A DNA stretch of 64,000 bases from Macrococcoides epidermidis (GTDB lineage: Bacteria > Bacillota > Bacilli > Staphylococcales > Staphylococcaceae), in the NCBI RefSeq assembly GCF_042659445.1, contig NZ_JBHSSR010000009.1; one strand, written 5' to 3'. A program made the translations under genes and the position numbers. Of this stretch, positions 44,203-53,826 are shown one piece after another; the stretch's first letter is position 1; each line of letters starts with the position of its first letter. The notes under the pieces were generated by a model. It had not been told where the DNA came from and searched no databases. It was given only the letters and a program-made list of their open reading frames with translations.

Positions 44203-46125
44203 TTATACATCAACGTTTGCATAAACGGCGTTTTCTTCGATAAATGTACGACGATGTTCAACAACATCACCCATTAACATTTCAAAAACTTCATCCGCTT
44301 CTATCGCATCACCTAAAGTCACTTGTAACATCGAACGGTTCTCAGGGTTCATTGTCGTCTCCCATAACTGGTCAGCATTCATCTCACCCAAACCTTTATA
44401 TCGTGCTAATTGCCACTTCGGTGTAGCTGGTAATTCTTCTCTTAATTTATTTAATTCACGTTCATTATAGACGTAATATTTTTTCTTTCCTTGTTCCACT
44501 TTAAATAATGGTGGCTGTGCAATATAAATATATCCCGCTTCAAGTAGTGGTCTCATAAAGCGATAGAAGAAAGTAAGTAATAGTGTTCTAATGTGCGCAC
44601 CATCAACATCTGCATCGGTCATAATAACAATCTTATGATATCTTGCTTTTGAAATATCAAATTCGCCACCGATACCAGTACCCATCGCAGTAATCATAGA
44701 ACGGATTTCATTATTTCCTAAAATACGATCTAATCGCGCTTTTTCAACGTTTAAAATCTTACCTCGTAACGGAAGAATTGCCTGTGTCTTAGAATCGCGA
44801 CCAGACTTCGCTGATCCACCGGCAGAATCTCCCTCAACGATGTACAATTCGCTTATTGATGGATCTTTACTTGAACAGTCTGCAAGTTTACCTGGAAGAC
44901 TAGAAATTTCCAGGCCAGATTTACGTCGCGTTACTTCACGTGCTTTCTTCGCAGCAAGACGCGCACGAGATGCCATAATACCTTTTTCAACGATAATGCG
45001 AGCAACTGGTGGATTCTCCATTAAGAATCTTTCAAAGTTTTCCGCAAATAGATTATCTGTAATTTGACGTACTTCTGTATTGCCTAGTTTCGTCTTCGTT
45101 TGTCCTTCAAACTGCGGATCACCATGTTTAATAGACACTACCGCAGTAATTCCTTCACGTACATCTTCCCCTGATAATTTCTCATCGTTTTCTTTAATCA
45201 GTTTATTTTTAGCACCATAGTTATTAATAACACGTGTTAATGCACGTTTAAAGCCATCCTCATGTGTTCCACCTTCATATGTATGAATGTTATTTGCATA
45301 ACTTAAAAGGTTTGTTGAGTAACCATTGTTATATTGTATTGATATTTCTACTTCAATATCATCACGCGTATCATGAATATAAATCGGTTCAGGAAATAAT
45401 ACTTCTTTAGATTTATTTAACAATTCAACGTAAGACTTAATACCACCTTCATAGTGGTATTCATCTTCAATTACTTCTTCTTCACGTTCATCACGCACTG
45501 TAATCTTAATGCCTTTGTTTAAGAAAGCAAGTTCACGTATACGCTTTTGTAAAATTTCGTATTCATAAACTGTTGTTTCCGTAAATATTTCCGGATCTGC
45601 TTTAAAGCGTATTTCTGTTCCAGTTTTATCTGTCTCACCAATAACTTTCAAATCGAAAGCAGGTACACCTTGATGATATGCCTGATGATGAATTTGTCCG
45701 TCTTTATGTACATATACTTCTAAAGTCGATGATAAGGCGTTAACGACAGAAGAACCTACTCCATGTAAACCACCAGAAACTTTATATCCGCCACCGCCGA
45801 ATTTACCTCCGGCATGCAGTACTGTTAAGATAACTTCAACAGCAGGACGACGCATTTTCTTATGCATTTCAACAGGAATACCACGCCCGTTATCTGTAAC
45901 TTTAATCCAGTCATCTTTTTCTATTACTACTTCAATTTCATCCGCATATCCTGCTAATGCTTCGTCGATACTATTATCAACGATTTCCCATACTAAATGG
46001 TGTAAACCACGTGATGCAGTAGAGCCGATATACATCCCTGGTCTTTTTCTAACTGCTTCTAATCCTTCTAATACTTGTATCTGGTCAGCACCATATTGAT
46101 CTAAATTTTGTTCCAAGATTGTCAC
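44203..46125 (-). CDS. gyrB: DNA gyrase subunit B
   Basis: ATPase subunit, 640 residues. GHKL ATP site: EIVDNSIDEALAGYADEIEV, TDNGRGIPVEMH and GGKFGGGGYKVSGGLHGVGSS. TOPRIM: YIVEGDSAGGSAKSGRDSKT and IVIMTDADVDGAHIRTLLLT; the C-terminal part ends RTFIEENAVYANVDV. Typical in length for the Staphylococcaceae protein. It lies 7 bases after recF in the yaaA-recF-gyrB-gyrA cluster. Confidence 0.98.
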   Translation of the reverse strand: MTILEQNLDQYGADQIQVLEGLEAVRKRPGMYIGSTASRGLHHLVWEIVDNSIDEALAGYADEIEVVIEKDDWIKVTDNGRGIPVEMHKKMRRPAVEVILTVLHAGGKFGGGGYKVSGGLHGVGSSVVNALSSTLEVYVHKDGQIHHQAYHQGVPAFDLKVIGETDKTGTEIRFKADPEIFTETTVYEYEILQKRIRELAFLNKGIKITVRDEREEEVIEDEYHYEGGIKSYVELLNKSKEVLFPEPIYIHDTRDDIEVEISIQYNNGYSTNLLSYANNIHTYEGGTHEDGFKRALTRVINNYGAKNKLIKENDEKLSGEDVREGITAVVSIKHGDPQFEGQTKTKLGNTEVRQITDNLFAENFERFLMENPPVARIIVEKGIMASRARLAAKKAREVTRRKSGLEISSLPGKLADCSSKDPSISELYIVEGDSAGGSAKSGRDSKTQAILPLRGKILNVEKARLDRILGNNEIRSMITAMGTGIGGEFDISKARYHKIVIMTDADVDGAHIRTLLLTFFYRFMRPLLEAGYIYIAQPPLFKVEQGKKKYYVYNERELNKLREELPATPKWQLARYKGLGEMNADQLWETTMNPENRSMLQVTLGDAIEADEVFEMLMGDVVEHRRTFIEENAVYANVDV

Positions 46126-46132
46126 CTAGCCT

Positions 46133-47242
46133 TCAATTAGTCGAAATATGTCCATCAGAAACATTAAATAATTTCGCTCTGTTGATTGTTTCATGTTCAA
46201 TACCATCCACTGATGTTGTTGTTACAAATGTTTGAACTTTATGTTGAATTGTCGTAAGTAAATGTGTCTGCCTTAAATCATCAAGCTCGCTTAATACATC
46301 ATCCAGCAATAGAATCGGATATTCTCCCACTTCCAGATTAATCAATTCTATTTCAGCAAGCTTCACTGATAAAGCTGTCGTTCTCTGTTGACCTTGTGAT
46401 CCGTACGTTTGCACGTCAATATCATTGATGGCAAAAGTAATATCATCACGATGTGGGCCAAATAAACTTTGTGCACGTTCTATCTCACGTTTACTTTCTT
46501 TATTTAGCAATGTAACACAGACTTCAATCATGGCCTGTACGTCATCAATATATTCAAGACTTGATACATACTGTAATTTTAAGTTTTCTTTTTGTTTTGT
46601 AATACCTTGATGAATAGGTAGGGCAAGTTCCTCCAGTTTTTCAATGAATGATTTACGTCGCTGCGTAAGTTTTACCGCATATTCCGCAAATTGTTCATTC
46701 AATACTTCAAGCATCGTTGTATCATTATTACCTGAGATTTTAAGTTGCTTCAGATGATGATTCTTTTGTTTGAGTATTCTTTGAAAGTTGGATAAATCAT
46801 TAAGATAAACAGCAGATATCTGGCCGATTTCCATATCGATGAAGCGGCGTCTTATTTGCGGACTACCCTTAACTAAATTTAAGTCTTCCGGCGCAAATAA
46901 AACGACATTCATATGGCCGATGTATTCAGTCAGTCGCTTTTGTTCTAAATGATTCACTTTCGCTTTTTTACCTTTTGATGAAATTGTGAGTGATAATGGC
47001 ATGACGCCATGTCGGTATGCTAAGTCACCTTCAATATGACTAAATTGTTCACCCCAGGTAATTAATTCTTTATCATTTGAAGTTCTGTGACTTTTAGCCA
47101 TCGCTAAACAATATATCGCTTCTAAAAGATTTGTCTTTCCTTGTGCATTAATACCTATCAAAATATTTACTTCATCGCTAAAGTCTAATTTGACGGAATC
47201 ATAATTACGATAATGCGATAAGGATAATGATTTTAACTTCAT
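46133..47242 (-). CDS. recF: DNA replication and repair protein RecF
   Basis: SMC-like ATPase loading RecA at gaps; 369 residues. Walker A is GINAQGKTNLLEAI near residue 32, the signature is YGSQGQQRTTALSVKLAEI (about 290), and Walker B is YPILLLDDVLSELD. The start MKLKSLSLSHYRNYDSVKLD is typical. Its ATG overlaps the stop of yaaA by one base (TAATG), so translation is coupled. Confidence 0.97.
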   Translation of the reverse strand: MKLKSLSLSHYRNYDSVKLDFSDEVNILIGINAQGKTNLLEAIYCLAMAKSHRTSNDKELITWGEQFSHIEGDLAYRHGVMPLSLTISSKGKKAKVNHLEQKRLTEYIGHMNVVLFAPEDLNLVKGSPQIRRRFIDMEIGQISAVYLNDLSNFQRILKQKNHHLKQLKISGNNDTTMLEVLNEQFAEYAVKLTQRRKSFIEKLEELALPIHQGITKQKENLKLQYVSSLEYIDDVQAMIEVCVTLLNKESKREIERAQSLFGPHRDDITFAINDIDVQTYGSQGQQRTTALSVKLAEIELINLEVGEYPILLLDDVLSELDDLRQTHLLTTIQHKVQTFVTTTSVDGIEHETINRAKLFNVSDGHISTN

Positions 47243-47460
47243 TATGCTTCCGTGTAAGTAATCTTGTAAGTTTCGCCTTCAACTTCTAAAAGATCATCCT
47301 GATGAAGCTTCTTACCACGTCTGTTTTCTTCTTCTCCGTTCAACATTACCGGGTTATCCTGCAGATACCATTTCGCTTGTCCGCCCGTTGAGATAATCCC
47401 TTCTGCTTTTAGAAATTGACCTAACGTAATCTCACTATTTAGTTCGACTATATTTACCAT
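47242..47460 (-). CDS. yaaA: S4-domain RNA-binding protein YaaA
   Basis: A 72-residue protein, essentially one S4 domain: ITLGQFLKAEGIISTGGQAK followed by the loop GEEENRRGKKLHQDDLLEVE. Family members associate with ribosome assembly or recF expression. In most Bacillales the gene is directly downstream of dnaN; here the bdb and ABC transporter genes come between. It starts behind GGAGTGAACCGTGA-type sequence. Upstream is a terminator at 47,540. Confidence 0.93.
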   Translation of the reverse strand: MVNIVELNSEITLGQFLKAEGIISTGGQAKWYLQDNPVMLNGEEENRRGKKLHQDDLLEVEGETYKITYTEA

Positions 47461-47538
47461 TCACGGTTCACTCCTATTCCATGTCAGTCATTATATAATT
47501 ATACCTTTAATCATTAAAAATTGCATGTCTTTTCACAT

Positions 47539-47581
47539 AAATAAAAACGCTGAATGCTTATCATTCAACGTTTTTATTTAT
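47539..47581. terminator. Terminator between bdbC and yaaA
   Basis: AAAAACG-TGAATG pairs with CATTCA-CGTTTTT with a five-base loop, flanked by AT runs on both sides. It ends the inserted gene block, so yaaA must have its own promoter. Confidence 0.8.
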
Positions 47582-47609
47582 GAACATTCCATATTGTTTT
47601 TAAAATCCT

Positions 47610-48029
47610 TTATTTTGCATCTGCATTTGATTTTCTAACGAGTAGCATCATCACTGTAATTAACAAAAATGCTGTTCCCGCTAAAAACGGAATTGTAATA
47701 AAACCAAAATAATTCACATACTGTGTACTACAAGGAACACCACCAACACAAGGTTTGATTGGTGCAAATCCGGGAATCTTCTGTTCCATATAGTGAATAA
47801 CTGAAATACAAAACCCGATAACAGAGAATGTCATAATCAAATATTTATAGTGATATGCATTTGTAAATGCTGCAAAACCAGCAATAATCACTAAAGGATA
47901 CATTAAAATCCTTTGATACCAACATTTTTCACAAGGTACATAATGCATGATTTCTGAAAAATATAAACTACCTAACATCGCAACCAGTGCAATTACCCAG
48001 GAAATATAAAAATATTTGGTGTTTTTCAT
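47610..48029 (-). CDS. bdbC: Disulfide bond formation protein BdbC (DsbB-like)
   Basis: Membrane quinone-linked thiol oxidase that re-oxidises BdbD; 139 residues with four helices. The first cysteine pair is in YVPCEKCWYQRILMYPL, and the second pair is in IKPCVGGVPCSTQYV, both in the outward-facing loops as in DsbB-type proteins. It begins MKNTKYFYISWVIALVAML and overlaps bdbD by one base. With bdbD it forms an oxidative folding system; pilin or other secreted proteins could be clients, but no link is shown. Confidence 0.93.
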   Translation of the reverse strand: MKNTKYFYISWVIALVAMLGSLYFSEIMHYVPCEKCWYQRILMYPLVIIAGFAAFTNAYHYKYLIMTFSVIGFCISVIHYMEQKIPGFAPIKPCVGGVPCSTQYVNYFGFITIPFLAGTAFLLITVMMLLVRKSNADAK

Positions 48030-48748
48030 TATTTTAACGCCTTATCAATAGCTTCTGTAACCGCATCGATGTTCATCGGATCAGCAAGTGCTTTACCGTT
48101 AACAATAATTGTTGGTGTAGAAGTGATATTGTGTTTTTGATATAAATCAATATCTTTTTGAACAGCAGCTTTCTCACTGTTCGCTTTAATTGCATCAACT
48201 ATTTTTGCTTCGTCTTTTACGCCTGCTGTTTTAAGTGCTTTCTTAACTGCAGATATCGTTAACCATTTATCTTGAGAACCATTATGCGTTTGTAATTTAA
48301 ATAATGCATCATGGAATGCCCAATATTTATCAGGATCATTTTTTAATACTGTTTCACCAGCAAGTCCGCCTAAAATTGATTCTTCAGCATGGAACGGTGT
48401 ATGAATAAAGTAATAGTTTGCTTTCCCTGTATCAAAGTATTTTTTCTTGAGTTCAGGTTTCATATTGCTATCAAAATATTTACATGCTGGACATTTAAAA
48501 TCTCCAAATTCAATGACTGTAACTTTCGCATCTTTTTTCCCCATCATCGGTTGACCTTTAAGATCGACTTTATTAGTGTCCACAGGATCTTTACCTTGAT
48601 TGTTATTGACTGTAGAATCAACTGTCGATGTGTCGACACTATCTGTTTCAGCTTTATCTTTTTGCTTCATAATCACCATTGCTGCTAATGCTCCTACAAC
48701 TAGTAATGTAAGAACCATCGTAAAAATTAATGAGCTTTTATTCTTCAT
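48029..48748 (-). CDS. bdbD: Thiol-disulfide oxidoreductase BdbD (DsbA-like)
   Basis: A 239-residue extracytoplasmic oxidase. It starts with a signal/anchor helix (SLIFTMVLTLLVVGALAAM), then a Thr/Ser/Asp-rich spacer. The DsbA fold follows with the active site EFGDFKCPACKYFDSNMKPE (CPAC), an inserted helical domain, and the cis-Pro motif ITSTPTIIVNGKAL. It ends with ALK. Its partner bdbC overlaps its stop. Both lie on the same strand downstream of the ABC transporter genes, with a 130-base gap. Confidence 0.94.
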   Translation of the reverse strand: MKNKSSLIFTMVLTLLVVGALAAMVIMKQKDKAETDSVDTSTVDSTVNNNQGKDPVDTNKVDLKGQPMMGKKDAKVTVIEFGDFKCPACKYFDSNMKPELKKKYFDTGKANYYFIHTPFHAEESILGGLAGETVLKNDPDKYWAFHDALFKLQTHNGSQDKWLTISAVKKALKTAGVKDEAKIVDAIKANSEKAAVQKDIDLYQKHNITSTPTIIVNGKALADPMNIDAVTEAIDKALK

Positions 48749-48877
48749 CGAATTGACCTCTCTTTATTGTGTATACACAATTTGTTATTTATTTTTATAT
48801 ATTTTTAAAATACATAGTATAAATATTATATTAAATAAAATAACAATGCCACAATAAAATAGTTAATCTTTTGTGAA

Positions 48878-50119
48878 CTATTTTGTTTGCAATGCTCTTT
48901 TAAAATTCTTAATCAGTCCTTTATCGTTACTGAATACACTGCCCTTGTATATTTTTGCTGCGATAAAAAACAGTGCAATAATTGTAACGATACAAATAAT
49001 GATACCAATGATAATCTGAGCATCACTCGTTTTCTGAGAAATGGTTCTGAGTAACATTACTTGTGGTGTGAAGAAAGGAATAAAGCTTGTAATCTTAACA
49101 AGCATTGTGTCTGGTGTTGTTAAGCTAAACATCGCAATATAGAATGCCGCCATATTTAAAAATGTGACCGGCATTATCGCTTGACCTATATCTTCTATAC
49201 GGTTTGTAAGAGAACCGACAATCGCACTTAAACTGATATATAGCAATAAGCCTAAAATTAAGAAAATAAGTGCATACATAAGTACACGAACATTTTCCTG
49301 TGTAAATTTAAATCCAAAACTTTCAATCGTTTTATTTAAATTAAATACTTGAACACATACAAAAATTGTAATCGCATAGATGATAATCTGTACCAACGCT
49401 ACTGCAATGACTCCAATAATCTTAGCCATTAAATGTGTAATTGGTGAAATACTTGTGACAATCATTTCAATAACGCGTGATGATTTCTCCTGAGCAATTT
49501 CTGTAGCAATTTGACTTCCATAGTTAATCGTAATAAAGAAAATTAAAAAGATTCCTGCATACACTAATGCTGTATTTACTGCTTTACTTTCCTCTGACAC
49601 TTTATCGTTAGCATCTAATGGTTTAATAACTTCATTATCAACTTTAGCCTGTGATAAAACTTTTGCTAATTTATCAGGCGCAAGATTTAGAGACTTTGCA
49701 ATATTATTGCTTTGAAAAGCAGTCAATGTTGATTGTATCTGCATCAGTTCATCTGTTCCTAAGCTATCTAGTGTATAAACCTTACTTTCAATTGTTTTAT
49801 CTGTATTTTCTTTAATATCAATCAATACTTTATATTTTTCATTTTTTATACCTTTTTTTCCCGCTTCAAGATCAACTATCTTTAACTTCTTTTTCTTATC
49901 TAATTTTTGATATTCATTTTTAAATACGGTTGATAATGTTTTGTCTTCGGAAGAAATAACAGTAATATCATCTTCACTTTTATCAAAGAAATCATAAATT
50001 TTATCAGCGTTACTTAATGCGATAATCGCTAGTATTACGATCAACGTCGAAATGATAAACGATTTACTCGATACTTTTTTCCAGAATGTTAACCAAAATG
50101 TCGGTATAAATTTATTCAT
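48878..50119 (-). CDS. ABC transporter permease (NatB-like)
   Basis: A 413-residue ABC-2 type permease. One N-terminal helix (about 19-37) is followed by a large extracellular domain (about 45-180), then five helices (about 185-390) including TALVYAGIFLIFFITINYGS, IATEIAQEKSSRVIEMIVTS (the conserved coupling region) and VRTISQ-type ends. NatB and YhaP exporters in Bacillus share this layout. Possible cargo: sodium ions or a peptide/drug. It overlaps its ATPase gene by eight bases. Cargo specificity is not readable from sequence. Confidence 0.88.
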   Translation of the reverse strand: MNKFIPTFWLTFWKKVSSKSFIISTLIVILAIIALSNADKIYDFFDKSEDDITVISSEDKTLSTVFKNEYQKLDKKKKLKIVDLEAGKKGIKNEKYKVLIDIKENTDKTIESKVYTLDSLGTDELMQIQSTLTAFQSNNIAKSLNLAPDKLAKVLSQAKVDNEVIKPLDANDKVSEESKAVNTALVYAGIFLIFFITINYGSQIATEIAQEKSSRVIEMIVTSISPITHLMAKIIGVIAVALVQIIIYAITIFVCVQVFNLNKTIESFGFKFTQENVRVLMYALIFLILGLLLYISLSAIVGSLTNRIEDIGQAIMPVTFLNMAAFYIAMFSLTTPDTMLVKITSFIPFFTPQVMLLRTISQKTSDAQIIIGIIICIVTIIALFFIAAKIYKGSVFSNDKGLIKNFKRALQTK

Positions 50120-51008
50120 GTCTATTACCTACTTTCTCAATGAATATTTCATTTAGAGATGGTTCATTGACCTGGAATCTTGAAACATAGCCCATTTGTT
50201 TAACAGCATCGAATATGATAGGTGCTACCTCTCCATTAGCAATTTGAATACGCACATCATTTTTATTTTGACTAAATTTTGTTACGCCAGGAATATTCGC
50301 TAACGTACTAAAATCATGTTGTCCTTCGATAATAATTTCTTTCTTGCCAAAATCATGTTTCACTTGTTTAATTTCTCCTGAAACAACCGTCTTACCTTTA
50401 TTCAAAATACATACATGTTCACACATCTCTTCTACATGTTCCATGCGATGCGAACTAAATACAATCGTAGCACCATTTTCATTGATTTCTTTAACAGCTG
50501 ATTTTAACAATTCTACATTCACTGGATCAAGACCACTAAATGGTTCATCCAGGATTAGTAGTGATGGATTATGAATGATGGCACCAATCAATTGGATTTT
50601 TTGTTGATTACCTTTAGATAAGTCTTCGATTTTCTTATTTTTATTTTCTGGTACATCGAAACGATCGAGCCAATAATCCAGAGCTTTATCAATATCCTTT
50701 TTGTTCATACCTTTTAACTGGGCTAAATACTGAATTTGTTCACTTACTTTTAATTTTGGATTTAAGCCACGTTCTTCAGGTAAGTAACCTATTTTGTCAG
50801 TGACAGAATAATCAATCGGTTTACCGTTATATGTAATTATTCCTGCCGTCTTAGATAGAAGACCTAAAATCATGCGAAATGTTGTCGTTTTTCCCGCACC
50901 ATTTCCGCCTAAGAAACCAAGCATCTCACCAGCAGGTACAGAAATATTGACATTGTCTACTGCTTTGAAATCATTAAATTCTTTACTAACATTCTCCAGA
51001 ATCAGCAT
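50112..51008 (-). CDS. ABC transporter ATPase (NatA-like)
   Basis: Nucleotide-binding subunit. Walker A is GFLGGNGAGKTTTFRMILGL, signature LSKGNQQKIQLIGA, Walker B SLLILDEPFSGLDPVN, and switch His in FSSHRMEHVEEMCE; the C-terminal part after about 215 is the regulatory extension of ABC-2 exporters. The frame opens at 51,044, but GGAGGT sits before the ATG at 51,008 (MLILENVSKEFND), so that start is used. It pairs with the next gene as a half-size exporter. Confidence 0.92.
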   Translation of the reverse strand: MLILENVSKEFNDFKAVDNVNISVPAGEMLGFLGGNGAGKTTTFRMILGLLSKTAGIITYNGKPIDYSVTDKIGYLPEERGLNPKLKVSEQIQYLAQLKGMNKKDIDKALDYWLDRFDVPENKNKKIEDLSKGNQQKIQLIGAIIHNPSLLILDEPFSGLDPVNVELLKSAVKEINENGATIVFSSHRMEHVEEMCEHVCILNKGKTVVSGEIKQVKHDFGKKEIIIEGQHDFSTLANIPGVTKFSQNKNDVRIQIANGEVAPIIFDAVKQMGYVSRFQVNEPSLNEIFIEKVGNRHE

Positions 51009-51141
51009 TTTGCTACCTCCATCATAGTTTTTGAGGATTTCCATACTTTAAGAAAATAATGTTATCTCACTTAAAATAGTAATATATTTCATATTTTATG
51101 ACAAGTATATTTGTCAAAATAAAAACTTTATTTGTCAAAAC

Positions 51142-51177
51142 AAAAAGCTTAAACCAGAATTTGGCTTAAGCTTTTAA
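51142..51177 (-). terminator. Terminator of dnaN
   Basis: On the minus strand AAAAGCTTAAGCC pairs with GGTTTAAGCTTTT with a G-U pair, followed by T. It isolates dnaN from the inserted genes. Confidence 0.8.
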
Positions 51178-51178
51178 A

Positions 51179-52312
51179 TTAATATGTTCTTATCGGTAAA
51201 ATAAGCTGAACTAAATTTTCATCTTCTTCGGGCTTCAGAATAAATGGGCGCATCGTTCCAAAGAACTCGATTTGAACATCATCATTATCAATGGCACGTA
51301 GTGCATCCATCATATATTTTGAGTTAAAGGAAATTTTGATACCTTCTCCTTCAAATTTATTTGTCTTAACATCTTCTTTCACCGTACCGATTTCAGGAGA
51401 AGTAGAAGATAATTCTACTGCATTCTCTACAGCGGATAATTTAATAACGTTATTTCCTCCTTCTCGCGCGAGTAATGAAGCACGATCAATCGCGTGGAAA
51501 AAGTCTCCGTTATTAATAGATAATGCCGTCTCATAGCTTTCCGGGAATAAACGTGATGTATCTGGATAATTTCCTTCAAGCAAACGTGAAATAAAGTTAA
51601 TATTACCAACTTTGAATAATACTTGGTTTGATGCAAAGAAAATATCGATTGTTTCTTCAGTATCATCAATAATTTTATTTAACTCACTTAATGCTTTTCC
51701 TGGAATAATGACATTGATTGTTTCAATGTTCGTGTTTTCCAGTTGCAACTTTCTTAAAGCTAAGCGATGTGAATCTGTTGCAGTACAGTTTAATATACCA
51801 TCACTTATCATCCAGTTAACACCTGTTAACACTGGTCGTGTTTCTGACGTGGACACTGCAAAATTAGTTTGTTTGATAATATTTTTTAATACTTTAATTG
51901 GCAAAGTTATTGCTTCTTGTTCACTTACTTGTGGTAATAATGGATATTGATCTGAATCAATACCCGATACATTAAATTCTGATTGTCCTGAAGTAATTTT
52001 TGCCTGGAAGTTATCGTTTGTTTCAATTGTTACAGTATCTGCAGGTAATTTTTTAATGATATCTACAAAGAAACGACCTGGTAATACGATTGATCCTTTC
52101 GTATCAACAGATAAAATTTCATTGTCGCCTTGTTCAGTAGGAATCGTAATTTCAATCGATACTTCTGAGTCTGACCCTGTTAATACTAATTTGTTATCAA
52201 AAGCATCTAATTTAATACCCGTTAACACTGGTAAAGTTGTTCTTGGGGAAATGGCTTTTAATGTATCATTCAATTGAGTAATAAAGTGATCTCTTTGAAT
52301 TGTAAATTTCAT
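51179..52312 (-). CDS. dnaN: DNA polymerase III beta sliding clamp
   Basis: Ring-shaped processivity clamp; 377 residues forming three repeats of one fold. Start MKFTIQRDHFITQLNDTLKA ISPR; it includes PVLTGIKLDAFDNKLVLTGS, TRPVLTGVNWMISDGILNCTAT and the C-terminal LKPEEDENLVQLILPIRTY. Full length. It begins behind AAGGAGCTTATT. The terminator after it means that it is not read through into yaaA. Confidence 0.98.
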   Translation of the reverse strand: MKFTIQRDHFITQLNDTLKAISPRTTLPVLTGIKLDAFDNKLVLTGSDSEVSIEITIPTEQGDNEILSVDTKGSIVLPGRFFVDIIKKLPADTVTIETNDNFQAKITSGQSEFNVSGIDSDQYPLLPQVSEQEAITLPIKVLKNIIKQTNFAVSTSETRPVLTGVNWMISDGILNCTATDSHRLALRKLQLENTNIETINVIIPGKALSELNKIIDDTEETIDIFFASNQVLFKVGNINFISRLLEGNYPDTSRLFPESYETALSINNGDFFHAIDRASLLAREGGNNVIKLSAVENAVELSSTSPEIGTVKEDVKTNKFEGEGIKISFNSKYMMDALRAIDNDDVQIEFFGTMRPFILKPEEDENLVQLILPIRTY

Positions 52313-52488
52313 AATGAATAAGCTCCTTAAAATGATATTTATATATATATTTTATCTCTTTTAAAATCGTAATAATAGTAGTAAGGGCTGTGAATAGGTG
52401 GATAAGTCTATTGAACTGAGTGAAGCGTAGATATCCACATGTGTATAACTTGTTTATATGTCGCAAAAAGTTATACACAATTTTAACT
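52313..52488. promoter_or_regulatory. dnaA-dnaN intergenic region with DnaA boxes
   Basis: TTATACACA occurs forward (52,471-52,479) and reversed (TGTGTATAA, 52,440-52,448). ATATCCACA at 52,431 and GTGGATAAG at 52,399 are weaker copies, and an AT-rich stretch lies at 52,330-52,375. This is one half of a bipartite oriC arrangement and may also hold the dnaN promoter. Confidence 0.7.
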
Positions 52489-53826
52489 TTATCCCTTGAT
52501 ATCTTTTTCGATATTTTTTAAATCACTTTTCAAACTATTATCATGTTCTAATTTTTTTCTGATCTTTTCATGCGCATGTATGACAGTTGTATGATCTCTT
52601 CCACCAAATTCTTCACCAATTTTAGGTAAAGAAAAGTCAGTAAGCTCACGTGCTAAGTACATTGCAATTTGTCTAGGAAATGCAATAGATTTAGTACGTT
52701 TTTTTGCACTGAAATCTTCTAGACGTATATTATAGTATGCACCAACAGCTTCCTGAATATCCTGAATCGTTACTTTCTTTGGTTTACTAGAAGCGATAAT
52801 ATCTTTTAAAGCCTCAGCTACTAAATCAGAGTTTAGTTCACGGTTTACTAATTTAGAATAGGCAACAACTTTTGTCAGAGCACCCTCAAGTTCACGAATA
52901 TTTGATTGAATTTGAGTGGCGATATAAAGCATTGCTTCATTTGGAATCTCTATATTTTCTTCCTCTGATTTTTTACGTAATATTGCGATACGTGTTTCAA
53001 GATCAGGTGGGGTAACGTCTGTCGTTAATCCCCATTCAAAACGTGAGCGTAAACGTTCTTCTAAAGTAGGAATTTCTTTTGGAGCACGATCACTTGAAAT
53101 TACAATTTGTTTATGATTTTGATGAAGTTCGTTAAATGTATGGAAAAATTCTTCTTGTGTCGATTCTTTTCCAGCTAAAAACTGAATATCATCTATAAGC
53201 AGTACATCAACATTACGATATTTCGATCTAAATTCTTCAGTTTTGTTGTCTTTAATAGAATTGATGAATTCATTCGTAAACTTTTCACTTGAAGTATATA
53301 CGACTTTTGCATTTTCCTTATGTTCCATAACGTAATGACCAATTGCGTGCATTAGATGTGTCTTACCTAATCCTACGCCACCATATATAAACAGCGGATT
53401 GTATGCTTTTGCTGGTGCTTCAGCAACTGCTAAACTTGCTGCATGACTAAAGCGATTACCGCTTCCGATGACGAAAGTGTCAAAGGTATTATCAGTGTTG
53501 AGTTGACTTGGCAAAATTTCCTGAGAAGCAGGTCTTTCAGCAGGCTTATTTGCCTGAAAATCAGTATCGGAATCATCAAATTCATCAGAAATGACTTTAA
53601 TATTTAAATGTTCTCCGATAGTTTCTTCTATTACTTCCTGAATTAAATTTAAATAATTTTTTTTCAGCCAGTCTGCATTGAAAGAAGTTGGTGCTAAAAT
53701 AACGATTTGATTGTTATCCAGAGATTTGATCTTTGTTTCACTAAACCAAGTATCGTAACTTGCGTTCGTTAGTTTTGTCTGTAATTTTGTTAAAACTTTA
53801 TCCCATATCGTATCGATTCCACTCAT
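52489..53826 (-). CDS. dnaA: Chromosomal replication initiator protein DnaA
   Basis: AAA+ initiator protein that opens oriC; 445 residues. Domain I (about 1-85, starting MSGIDTIWDKVLTKLQTKLT), a short variable linker (about 86-110), domain III with Walker A GGVGLGKTHLMHAIGH and Walker B VDVLLIDDIQFLAG, and domain IV (about 330-445) with the box-binding motif GGRDHTTVIHAHEKI. It is transcribed towards dnaN. Its upstream region is the origin. Confidence 0.98.
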   Translation of the reverse strand: MSGIDTIWDKVLTKLQTKLTNASYDTWFSETKIKSLDNNQIVILAPTSFNADWLKKNYLNLIQEVIEETIGEHLNIKVISDEFDDSDTDFQANKPAERPASQEILPSQLNTDNTFDTFVIGSGNRFSHAASLAVAEAPAKAYNPLFIYGGVGLGKTHLMHAIGHYVMEHKENAKVVYTSSEKFTNEFINSIKDNKTEEFRSKYRNVDVLLIDDIQFLAGKESTQEEFFHTFNELHQNHKQIVISSDRAPKEIPTLEERLRSRFEWGLTTDVTPPDLETRIAILRKKSEEENIEIPNEAMLYIATQIQSNIRELEGALTKVVAYSKLVNRELNSDLVAEALKDIIASSKPKKVTIQDIQEAVGAYYNIRLEDFSAKKRTKSIAFPRQIAMYLARELTDFSLPKIGEEFGGRDHTTVIHAHEKIRKKLEHDNSLKSDLKNIEKDIKG

